Positions 47,194 to 57,590 of a stretch of DNA of 64,000 bases are shown piece by piece. Positions within the stretch are counted from its first letter, which is position 1. Each line of letters opens with the position of its first letter. The translations under genes and the position numbers were made by a program. The stretch is from Heloderma charlesbogerti (taxonomy: Eukaryota; Chordata; Lepidosauria; Squamata; Helodermatidae): positions 1,133,001 through 1,197,000 of the forward strand of contig JANEZZ010001492.1 of NCBI GenBank assembly GCA_026122225.1. The letters are read 5' to 3'. Below the pieces are notes generated by a model. It searched no databases. It was not told the DNA's origin and worked only from the letters and a program-made list of their open reading frames with translations.

Positions 47194-50100
47194 TTACAGA
47201 TGGGTCAGCTTGGGCGCTTCCTGAATTCTTCCCTGAGAAGGATGGTGAGAAGTAAGATCTGTGTATGTTGGGTGTGGATCGCAAGGTCCATGATGATGAT
47301 TGTTGCCCATTGGCCCACTGTAGTCCATGTTGGCAGAGGAAGGATGAGGGAGGTGAGTCAGACCAAAGATGGATGGCCCAGAATTTGCCATGGTATCCAC
47401 ATAATTGCCCCCAACGTAGACGGGGCTTCCCTGTATATGTGGATTGCCATAACCATTGCCTTGAAGAGGATGAGGGTCATATTCAGGAGTCACTGCTGCA
47501 GTTCCCGTGTATCTCTTTTGAGGAGGCGGGCAGTTATTGAGAGGAGCCGGATATGATGTGGGGATGCCATAGGCATTCTGATGAGGCTTGCTGAAGGATG
47601 GAGGTGACTGGGGCTCATATGGAACACTGTTTACTAGGGAATGCATAGAGTTCAGATAACCTCCAGCAGTTGGAGGGACAGGACTTCTGCTGGGGGACTG
47701 TCCTCCTGAAGAGGTCATCATTCCTTTCCCCTTCTGATCCTTTTTGTACTTCATCCTGCGGTTCTGAAACCATATTTTGATCTGTCTTTCTGTGAGATTT
47801 AACAAGTTAGCCATCTCTACCCTTCTTGGCCTGCAAAGGTATCTATTGAAGTGAAACTCCTTTTCCAGTTCTACCAGCTGGGCACTTGTGTAAGCCGTGC
47901 GGGCTCTTTTAGAGGAAGCTTGCCCAGGGGGACTTTTATCACCAGCACAACTCTCACCTATGCAAATCACACAAAGAACAAAGTGAGTATGGTGGCACCT
48001 GAACACACAACAGCCAGAAAGAATCAAACACCTCCACCATGCCTGCAGTTGTGCAACCTTCCCCAACCTGGTGTCCTCCAGGTGTGATGGACTGCACCCC
48101 CTATCATCCCCAGCCAGTGTGGGCCATGGGAGTCGTAGTGCAATGCACCTGGAGGGCACCAGATTGAGGGAGGCTGCACTAGTATGTATCAGGGCCTAGT
48201 GGTAGAATTGGCTCTTCTACACATCAGATTATCTGCTGTGACCAAAATGTGCTCAAGTTACAGTAATTTATTTAACAAAGGTAAGCACATTGCAGGTATC
48301 TCTCTAGGATCAGAGATGCACCCTTTGAAAACCACTAGAAATACAGCTGACCAGGAATGATGTTTTACAAGAAAGATCAACATTCAAATAAAGGTATAGA
48401 CTATAGAGTTTGGGGCTAACGCTGTCAACCTCCAAACCACCAAACCAAAAGTTGGTTGTTACATGAATTGGATCCTTCCCAAGTAATTGAATTAAAGTCA
48501 AATTGAAGTTGCAGGTTGAATTATTTGTTTCATGTGGGACTTTAGGGAGAAGAAAACCTGATTCCTTTAAAATGAACTACAAAAGTCTCATTAAGTTTGG
48601 TGGAGTCAGAATACTGTGACTGACATCCAAGGCAGTCCAGAGGATTTCAACATATATCTTCCATTAAGTACAACAATATCTAGCATCCATGTTAATACAA
48701 TGAAAATCAGAATACAAAACCCAAAGCCAACATCGATTGTCTGTCTACTTCCATCCACAAATGTAATACCACCTGGGCTGCCAGATCCATAAACCAGTAA
48801 AGAATTACTTGGCTTAAAGCCAATTTGGGCCCACTGGTGTGAAGAAGTGAAATAAATATGCAGGGCCAGCTCTATGATTGGAAGATCAAAGTGGTCTGCT
48901 TCAGGTGATGATTTTAGGTATCACTAAAGGACAACAAATGGTCAGTTATTCAATTTATTGGGTTTCCCCACCACCACCATTTGTGTGTGAGAGAGAGACT
49001 TGGGTATTTTCCAGAATGTCTTGGTCTTTTTTGCACAATCCATAGAGGTTAAACATTGCTGAGATCACACTAAATTAAATGGGATTTAGGTGGAGATCCT
49101 ACATTTGAAACCTATGCATTTGCTTCAAGGTTTAGTATCAATCTGTGTGCTTACATTACATCAAATTCTGTGGAAGTTAGTTTCCAACAATTGCACTTAA
49201 GGAGATAAGGCTACGTAAGTATATTTACTATTAAGTAAGGCCCATTAAGGATTTACTTCCAGGTAGACATGTTTAGGATCCAGCTGCCACTCTTTGTACT
49301 TCAGTTGAACAGGTTTATGGATCAGAGCCAGTGTTCTATATTATATAATATGCATGTAGATAAATATACAATTTAGAGCACTTGATATATAAATAATAAT
49401 AAAACTTGTCGGTGTTGATTTTCCACTGTAATGCTATTAGAAATGCATCGAAGAAAACATTTGCAAAAATTTTAGAATCTATTTTCTCGGCACAAGATAA
49501 ATTGAGGAAGTAAGTGGTAAATAGAAGCCAAATGCCTGGGGAGAGTGACGCCAATACTTTCCCCATCGATTTGGGTTTACTTATGTAATAGCACTGTTGA
49601 TAAACACCGTAATCCACCCATAATGTATTTATGGACCTGCCTGCAGAGTGCTAAAGAAACCTAAGCTTTGTTTGCCACACTTATCTGGCTGCCAGTCTGT
49701 GCACTAAAATCAAAAGAGGTTATGAATATCAAACAAATCATTGATCCTGACTTCAGATAATGATGAGCTATTTTATTCTCATTACACTTTGGCAGGGATA
49801 GGTCACTGTCTTCTGACTGTAATAGCACCATGCCAAAAAAGGGGGGGGAGGACACAGGTTCTACCACTGGTTGGAGGCAGGCCTAGACCTTTGTAGCTGG
49901 ACATGGCTTAATAGCAGTGGAAAGGCGGGGAGGGGGCTGGCTGACTATGGAATGTTGAAGATGACTGTAAGAGGCATCTCTGAGAAAAGGCCCTGGGAGT
50001 TAAGTAACTTCACATTCTTTTTAAGAGTTTAACAGAGGTCATATAAAGCCAACTGAAGCTTCTCTCATCATTCTATACTCTGGAGGGTGTGTGTGTGTGT

Positions 50101-50850
50101 GTGTGTGTATTTCTCTCTGTGTGTACACACACACACACACACTGAAATGAGGTAATCTTTAGGGTCTCAAGAGGTTGTGTGGGTTCAATTTCCAAGTGAA
50201 ATAGCTGGGGAAAGTTCCAAGTCTTTCCTGCCACAATGAAGTACCTAGAAGTCAAGGATCCAAAGGAACTTCAGCTTAACTGGCTGGTGGATTTGTCTGC
50301 TCGCGTAAGTACGTGCCTCATGAAATCTCCCTCAAGTACTACTAACCCTCCCCCACTGTTTCATACCTGAACTGGAACCGCTGTTTTTCTGCTTGGTGTT
50401 TTGTCGCGACTCTTTCATCCAGGGGAATATTTGTTTGGACATGGTGGGCGAGTTCAAGATGGAGTTCTTGGCAGCGTTAGATGGGGTGGCATTGGGGGTG
50501 GCATTTTGAGACGGTGACACAGAAGGAGGTGGCAGGGGTGGCGGTGCCTGTTGACTTGGAGGCGGCTGCTGAGGTTGCTCAGGAAGGACTGGGGGCTGGA
50601 GGGATTGGCTGGTGATGGTCCTCATACAACTCTCGTTGATGTCATTGGCCTTATGGTGGGGCACAGCGCTGCCGCCGCCGCCGGGGGACTGTAAAGAGCA
50701 GGCAGGTCGATGGTACTCCGTTTCCACCAGCGATGAAGAAGGAGGCGGAGGATATTGCTGCTGACTAGCATTGTAAGCGAAACCATTTGCTCCTTGGTAG
50801 GGATAGCCGCCATAGATCGCAGAGCTGTCGTAGTAGGTCGCTTTTTGCAT
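47194..50850 (-). CDS. HOXA3: HOXA3 homeobox transcription factor; coding exons 50850-50367 and 47957-47194 (minus strand)
   Basis: Homeodomain factor of paralogue group 3, needed in mammals for third-arch and pouch derivatives (thymus, parathyroid) and for r5-r6 identity. The start is the ATG at 50850 ([19 protein letters not shown]); an upstream in-frame TTG is not used. Coding exon 1 ends in phase 1 at 50367 before GTATGA. Exon 2 starts at 47957 after TTTGCATAG, giving [16 protein letters not shown] across the junction. The product is 415 aa, shorter than human (443), mainly through a shorter proline-rich segment (about 85-115) and less Ala/Gly. Visible parts are the hexapeptide IFPWMK (141-146), a homeodomain at about 178-236 ([18 protein letters not shown] to [13 protein letters not shown]), and a conserved C-terminus ending [12 protein letters not shown]. 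The intron is 2409 bp and holds foldback repeats. Confidence 0.97.
48040..48175. repeat. Foldback element, family B, in HOXA3 intron
   Basis: Arms with CCTATCATCCCCAGCCAG and the inverse GGGAGTCGTAGTGCAATGC. It lies about 80 bp upstream of HOXA3 coding exon 2. Confidence 0.7.
49045..49285. repeat. Family A fragments in HOXA3 intron
   Basis: Two pieces: 49055-49125 (ACTAAATTAAATGGGATTTA) and 49225-49285 (AAGTAAGGCCCATTAAGGAT, TAGACATGTTTAGGATCCAG). Confidence 0.5.
50087..50142. repeat. (TG)n and (AC)n tracts as an inverted pair
   Basis: (TG)11 at 50087-50108 and (AC)10 at about 50123-50142, separated by a short spacer, can pair as a hairpin. Located in the HOXA3 intron. Confidence 0.85.
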
Positions 50851-50967
50851 TTCGTTGTTTCCCAATATTTATTTCACAAACTGACAGGGTCTTGACACCC
50901 TTAAAGAATAACATTGGCACCCCTGTGTCACGTGACGTTCTTCCTCCAATGGCCCCTCCTGATAGAC
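50851..50967 (-). other. HOXA3 5' UTR, with candidate splice acceptor at 50968
   Basis: Upstream of the HOXA3 ATG the minus strand reads CCTGCACCCTAG followed by GTCTATCAGG, a plausible acceptor with exon start at 50967. The UTR includes the palindrome GTCACGTGAC (50927-50936). Mammalian HOXA3 also has noncoding 5' exons. Confidence 0.45.
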
Positions 50968-53439
50968 CTAGGGTGCAGGGAAAGCACAGGAGAGTGAAGA
51001 AATAGTACAAATCCATCTTACTTTCAATAGCTAAGTGACATGAAAGCCATAACAGAAAAAGTGGTCAGCAATATTTAGCAGCATGACTTGGCCTAGAGGC
51101 GAAGAGAATTTCAAGGGCGGGGGGCCTGCTGGGATTTACTGGCAGCCAGGACTGTGTGGTTTACTGCTCTAGGAGAGTGTGGCTTTCAAGGATTTCCACA
51201 CACGCACTGCCTAAGAATTGTTTTATCATTTTTTCTCACAAAGGGGACCTCGTAGGTTGTTTAAACTGAGGCCCTCCAGATAAAGGTGATCAGGGAAAAC
51301 TTGTATGTACACTAGGAGAGAATGATTTTCTCCCTGGACTTAAAGGATTGAGGGAATGTTTAGAACTTTCCTTTTCTTTAGAATACTCATTTTGCTTCCC
51401 TTATATTAAAATACACACACACCTTGCCAGAGCTTAATTAAAATGTTGAATACTATTTATTTTCGAGAAAATCAGTGCATACTTCTATAACATTCGCCAT
51501 GAAGGGCTACTCAACATTCTTGCACTCAGGGGGTTCAAATTCATAAAATGTTTGCTAGGAAACCAAATGTTTGATAAATGCAACACATAATGGCCCTCAC
51601 GTGAGGAAACTCCACAGTGACTAGGGGATATCCCTATCCTTCGCTATTTAATAACCAGCCAACTTCCTGCACATAAATTAGCTTTAACTGCTGCAACTTT
51701 AGACACAGACACAAATCTGGCCTCTAAGATCAAGCAGCCTCAACATAGAGCCAAACATAGCAATTGGAAGTGATCTTCCAGCTAGAGCTATTTTGTGGGG
51801 AGTTTCTTTGGCATCCTCAGACCTAACTCTTCTGTCGATTGTGTTCTGTAACTAATAACTGGAGGGGGTATCAAACATGCACAAGCTTTTAAAACATATT
51901 CTTCTTCCAAATCCCCCCCCTTTTTCCTTCATGTAATATGCCCAAATTCTACCTGCTCAGACTTGATGGATTGGGGGAAAGACACACACCAGGAACCTTA
52001 AAACCCAGTGTCCATCTCCATGACCACGGCTTGAACTTTCCTACCAACTTAACGATAATAGGTTCTGTCTTTGAAACTGCTATGTAATTTGATGTATGAG
52101 GGTCATTTGGCTGCAGAGAGAGGAATGGACACACAAAACCGCAGAATGCTCCTACAACCCAGGCGAATCTTTTCTCTTCCCTCAACAATGTTTACCTGCC
52201 AGGGCATACCCAGCTAAAGATAGGGGTTTCCATTCACAGGAACCTTATCTGCAATCAAATAACTTTTACAGGCCGGCTGAATTACTGCCCCCCCCCCTCA
52301 CACACACACATTAAAACGCATCCCTCCACAGCTTCACTTCCATATCCCCATCTTTTTACAAACATCCTCGGCTCACTCTTCTAGTCAAAACAATTCTCCA
52401 CCAGTGCTTCTTGCTTGAGGGAAACATTACACAATACCATGGGCGCACTCAAATTAATTGCATGTGTTCGCATTTCAATTCACATCGGTTTCTTAGAAAA
52501 CAAGGCACATTATGGAGACAAATTAATTTAATAAACCTCTTACAGATGGCAGCTGCCTTTTGATATTTTTGGGTTTGTTTAATTGTTTTTACAGTAATCA
52601 AGTCTTTGGGTAGTTATGACGACAACTGACCGGTCAAGATCTGAAAATGCAGACGATTAACTTTATTCGGCTGTTGTTGAGAAAATGTAGCCCTAATGCA
52701 GTTACGCGAAAGCATTTGGATTGAAGGGGATTTCGTCCAATTTGAGAGAAAATCGACAGAATCCCCAGTACTTAGCTTTTAACTAGGTTGTGGATCCTAC
52801 TGTTGCTATATGTTTCCTAATCATTCTGCTTAATTTCCGGACTTCTTTGGAGGTGGGGGCTGCTAGGTGGGGGCTGCTAGATTGGGGGCTGCTAGGTGGG
52901 GGCTGCTAGATTTCCTGAAACACAAACCAGGAAGTGTAGAACAGTCACGACTATCATCACCATTTCCTTTTGGTCAGTTTAATTTATTTGCATGCTGTTC
53001 TAGGATTTTCAAGTTGGCTTTTACAGAGAGACCAAACTAATTCAGGTGGCGGAATAAGGCCAAAAAGGGAGTTTTGAGTGAGAGTGCTAACGCAGCAGCA
53101 TCCATTCTTCACAGCAGAACAGCCGATGCAACTGTAAAGCCATTAGCAAATACTGAAATCGCTGGCAAAACTCTCACGGCGCTGGATCGCACCTTATACT
53201 GAATTGTACAAATCCAAGGATAAATGCTTGTTTCAGACAGCTCTCCTATTGCGGATGTAGCACAGCTGGTAGAAAACAGGAAGCAGGAGATGCGGGGGGG
53301 GGGAAGGAATACGCAAAATTAGCCCCCCAAAAAGTTTGTCACCAAACCCAGTGACTCGGCAAGCATAGCCTTTCTTGAAACATTTCTTCTTCATCATGGC
53401 GTGGGACACTGCCTCGTTTATAACCCTGCGACTTGACCG
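50968..53439. other. HOXA3 upstream region, candidate first intron
   Basis: No coding signal. Contains an E-box CACGTG (51598-51603), the 14-bp minisatellite and the palindrome TGACCGGTCA (52627-52636). Otherwise nothing recognised. Confidence 0.45.
52852..52908. repeat. Minisatellite, four 14-15 bp units
   Basis: Units of GGTGGGGGCTGCTA; the third is GATTGGGGGCTGCTA. Confidence 0.92.
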
Positions 53440-53622
53440 ATTTTAGGCATATTTATTCCAAAGTCAATTCCATTGAGTTAGACGGAACTTACTCCCTAGC
53501 AAGGGCGCCCAGGAGTGCAGACTTCAGGCACAATCCGGCGCCTATTTAACTTGGACTCAAGTCACACGAGATTCAGTGGGGCTTACTCCCAGGAAAACAT
53601 GCCTAGGATTGTAGGCTGAGTT
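53440..53622. repeat. Family A foldback elements, two adjacent copies
   Basis: First copy: GTCAATTCCATTGAGTTAGA. Second copy: AGTGGGGCTTACTCCCAGGA, ATGCCTAGGATTGTAGGCTG. They lie next to the HOXA3 upstream GC-rich block. Confidence 0.65.
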
Positions 53623-53979
53623 CAGGAGCATCACAAGAGTGCCTAGCAAAGAGACGAGATGGGTCCTTGTAAGCAAAATATCCTGATCGAGGAGAATTTT
53701 AAGCCCTTGGCAACAATGGGAACCTTTAGTGGAAAGTTTTGCTTGGTTATGGAAGGCTACCAATTTTACACAGCCCCCCCCCACACACACACACACATTC
53801 CCCCACGCCTGTCTTCCACTGCTCCATCGGCCCGATCCAGAACTCAGAAAAAGAGAAATGGTTGGACCAGAGCCGATTTAGCCCCTGTGGGAAACCTTGA
53901 GACTGGATGGGCCTAAAAGTTCCAGTCGTCCGCCTTAACTGGCTGGTGGACGGAACAACAACATTCGATCTCTTTCGCC

Positions 53980-54800
53980 TAGAGCTTTCCTTGTTCTCCC
54001 TTCGCCCCTTTCTAAAGGTGTGCTCCACGCGGGCAGCCCTTCCCCACTCCCCACCCACCTACCCACGACGACGACCACCAGCCTCTCGCCCCGAGATTTC
54101 CTGCCAGAGAAAGGAAAGTTGCGGGGAGAGGGGGCAACCGGCCTGAACTCGAAGTCTGAGGGTCTATCCGTCACTGCCTGGAAGGAAGCTCCAGCCTGTG
54201 AACTCTTCTTGAACCGAGATTTAAGTCTCTGGTCATAAATCACCAGGACATAAACTCCGCCATTCACCACTGATAGCAGCGTATTTGTGGCCTGCTTACC
54301 TTAACTTCTGACGACTGAGGCGGAAGCCAGCATTGCTCTGTGGAGGCTCGGCGACAGTCGCTCACTGGCAGCCCTGGGAGCAGGACTCACCCCCCTTTCA
54401 CTGCCCCCCCCCGCCCCAGCCAAGTCCCCTCGGCTCCTCCGGGATGGGGACCAGCTCACCTCATCTCCACCAGGATGAGCCCATGAGTCAAGACGGGAGG
54501 ACACGCACGGGGATCTTTCTCTAGCTTCGCCACCGGCCGATAGCCGTCCCCTCGCCCTCACCTCGATCTCGAGCCCCTACCTCCACCTCCCCACCCCTCA
54601 GGCCGGCTGAGATCGGGACCCCCCCTCCCCCGCTTGGGCTAAAGGAGCCAGCTTTCCCCCCCGATGAGATTCCACAGAAAAGCAGAGATGTTTCTTATGA
54701 AATCTTGCCCGCCCAAGGGGGCGTTTGTTGGGGGGGGGGAGGCAGCTGCCTCGGGAAGTCCGGGGCAGTCGAGCAGGCAGGCGGAGTGGGAGTGGGGGTG
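53980..54800. promoter_or_regulatory. GC-rich, CpG-rich block upstream of HOXA3
   Basis: A G+C and CpG enriched stretch with C and G runs, free of recognised repeats. It contains the candidate HOXA3 noncoding exon and is probably a promoter. Confidence 0.5.
54300..54620 (-). other. Candidate noncoding 5' exon and promoter of HOXA3
   Basis: In GC-rich DNA the minus strand shows a strong donor, GAAGTTAAG followed by GTAAGC, cut after 54300. A second possible donor is GATGAG/GTGAGC near 54463. Splicing to 50967 would remove about 3.3 kb. The upstream limit is a guess from base composition. Confidence 0.38.
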
Positions 54801-55262
54801 GGGGACGTGGAATGGACGGAGTGAGAAGAAAGAGGGAGTGAAAGAGTGAAGCGCCGGGGCGGCACTAAAGGCCAGGAAAATTATGCTAATGAAGACAAAG
54901 GATGAGCACAAAGAGGTCATTCTCCCCGGACCTGACCGTGTTCACATATACATACATACATACATATATATGACAATGATTGTGGTTCTGGCTTGGTGAA
55001 CATGGAGTATTAAGGACACGGGGGAGGGGTGAAGTTTTGCAAGACTTGGATACTCCCCATATAATAAGGAGCCCTAAGGAGGCCAATCTAGACAACGTTT
55101 TCAACGGAAGGACTGAAATAATGGCATTTCGGTATTATGAACGGGAGCGCGCGCACCCGAGATAGGAAGCCATAGTTAGGTGATACCCATGTAAAGAGGC
55201 ATCTACAAACATGTCCTTCCCCGTGGCGTACATGCACCTGCACAGGTACATCCTCTATGTGT

Positions 55263-55265
<3 letters not shown>

Positions 55266-55298
<33 letters not shown>
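55266..55298. repeat. (CA)n microsatellite
   Basis: About 17 CA units. Confidence 0.92.
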
Positions 55299-55300
<2 letters not shown>

Positions 55301-55454
55301 ATTTACAGAACAAGGTACAAGTATTTAGGAACGAGGGAGGATTTGCCATTGAGTTCAGTGGAAATTGGAGGTCACTCATAGATCGAATAGCCTCATACCA
55401 GACCCGCTGCTTGTATTTTGTCCCCGTTCAAGTCAGTGGAACTAAGAGAGCAAC

Positions 55455-55610
55455 CATAATCCTAAACCTGCTGAGTTGTAAGTAAATCCAATTGGAATCA
55501 ACGGGATTTGCTTGTGAGTAAACATGGCTAGGATCGAACTATGAGGCTATAATAACCCAGCTCACACTTCAGTGGAAGAAAGCTTCATTGAAATTAATGG
55601 AGCTTAACTT
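55455..55610. repeat. Family A foldback elements (diverged)
   Basis: GTAAGTAAATCCAATTGGAA, GAGTAAACATGGCTAGGATC and a trailing half copy CATTGAAATTAATGGAGCTT. Confidence 0.55.
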
Positions 55611-56235
55611 CTCAATAATTCTGAAGGGTGTCTAGACTTTCTGAAGTATAGCTGGGTTGAGGGGGAGGGACCTGTAAATCCACTCAGATCATCATGGACA
55701 CTTTTCACACAGATGTGCATACCTCTGTATGCATTATTAAAAATACTCACGGAGGCAAATGTGATTTTGTGTGTACATGCTGATGGGTGTGGATGTTTTG
55801 ATTTTGTGAGCTTCAGTTCTCTCTTTCTTTTCTTTCTCCTCCTGTTTTCTGGTCCTTCTACTCTCCCTTTTTGCTGTCCGTTTCTCTTTCTTCCCCCTCC
55901 CTCCTCTTTCCGTCCATCCTCCAACCCAAGTTGCGCGAGTTTTAAAATAACACCAACAAGCAGGATGCTTCTCGATCCCCCCCCCCGAAAAAAAAAAACT
56001 GCGCATCGAAGGGAGGGTTTTAAAGCAACACAAAGAAGCCGCTTGGCGAGTAAGACATTCAAAGGAGCCTCCGAATAATGGCTAGGTGCGATTTTGACAT
56101 GCCTTCGTTACCAAAGGTGTTAAAAATACAAGAATCCTGTTTAAACCGCAATGTCACCTTAAAGCCAAAACAAAGCAAAACCGGGCGGGGGGAGGAGAGG
56201 ATTTAAACACACACACACACCAGGCCAGGGTGGCC

Positions 56236-56287
56236 TTTTATGCATACCAATGGTTTTTGTCATTTATGGCTAGGCAAGATTTATGAC
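56236..56287 (+). promoter_or_regulatory. Cluster of three caudal/CDX-like TTTAT motifs
   Basis: TTTTATGC (56236-56243), ATTTATGGC (56262-56270) and ATTTATGAC (56279-56287) lie in 52 bp between HOXA3 and the expected HOXA4. CDX and posterior HOX proteins bind such sequences. Function is inferred. Confidence 0.35.
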
Positions 56288-57509
56288 TTCATGGGTCCAA
56301 GCTGTAAACAGAGCTCCACAACAGAAAACACTTGCTCCTTATAGCATATTGCGGTGGCTCAACATGAAAGGGAAACTGAGCGGCGTAGGAGGAGGGGGGG
56401 CAAACGGGGGGGGCGCAAAATCCACCGGTAGGCATTTTGCTGCAAACGACTCCTTGAAACTTGCGGTGGAAGAAAACGCCTCTTTTGTCAATAATCAACC
56501 ACACACTTCCTTTGAAAACTGCTGATGTGACTTTCTCCCTTTTTGCCACCAAAAAAGGGAGAACAAGATGCCGGCTAAGTACCCACCACCATCACCACCG
56601 GGGAAGGGGGAAGGAAAGGAATCCTCTCCAGAGCAAATTTCGGAGGAGCCTGGGTGTCCAGTCACCCGCGCGCAAACTCCACGGCCGCAATAGCACAGGA
56701 TTCCAAGTAGCACCGGCGGAGATGGGGTGTCCTCTCAAGCCTCGGGGAGACTTTGAGATATTTTGTTATGAGTAAGCTTCCCCCCGCCCGAAAGGCAATA
56801 AGGCAGAAGTTTTAAAGAAATGGCCTGAATATTAAAGGCCTGAATATTTAATTTAAATAGCCTATTTAATGGAGGAGATTTCCTCCCCCCACCCCCACCC
56901 CACACAATTAGCTTTATGACTTCTACGTATATTTACTGGGTTTGTCTCTTTGCTTAACTCTACTTGATCTTTTTTTAAAAAGTACTTCATTGATGGATTT
57001 TACTTTACCACAACAAATACCGAGGTACTTTTGCATCGCAGGTCCAACTCTAAGAAGCCACAATATTTGGGTTTAAATGATTTCTACTAAAGTGGCATCA
57101 ATCTCAGTGTTTCACATTAACTGTGTTATACTGGGGATTGGATACATATTTCAGAGTCCCCTCCCTCTGTAAAGCCTTTCTCTAACCTGGAGATGAAGGC
57201 TGATCTCTGGAAAACAAACAAACACTACCCTGTATTTTGAATCAGAAAGCTGAAGTTTGCAAACTAACATTCTTCTCGGGAGAAAACCTCCAAGGGCAGT
57301 TTCCCCTCACAATTTCAGCAAATGGCAGAAAGAGTTCAGAATGCGTTGTGAAGGGGGAGAGAGAGGGGGGGGGGATCTCTGGAATAACTGTGGGACAAGA
57401 AAGCAATACGAAGACTATTCATTTGGTTTCATGACTGGGAGCGAAGCATGGTTGGTAAAGATTCCTGATAAAATACGAATTCAAGACGCCTAACTCTCCA
57501 AACCTCAAC

Positions 57510-57590
57510 TTGGTTATTTGGAGGTACCACTGAATTCTGTGGCACTTGTTTCCCAGTAAGGGTGTTTAGAACTGCAGCTCCAAAACAGAA
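57510..57590. repeat. Family A repeat (degenerate)
   Basis: ACCACTGAATTCTGTGGCAC and TTTCCCAGTAAGGGTGTTTA resemble other copies. Confidence 0.45.

Larger units (their letters stand above)
47958..50366 (-). other. HOXA3 coding intron
   Basis: This 2409-bp intron lies between donor GTATGA (50366) and acceptor TTTGCATAG (ending 47958). It carries a family-B foldback repeat (48040-48175), family-A fragments near 49045-49285, a repeat-free AT-rich block (49325-49650) and a (TG)n/(AC)n inverted pair (50087-50142). Confidence 0.9.

Noticed and set aside
52627..52636. TGACCGGTCA palindrome as a nuclear receptor site
   Set aside because: Half-sites with zero spacing and no extended half-site fit no standard receptor arrangement well; chance is plausible.
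55604..56078. 152-aa minus and 121-aa plus overlapping ORFs
   Set aside because: Driven by a purine/pyrimidine-biased tract (55815-55920); neither has a domain.
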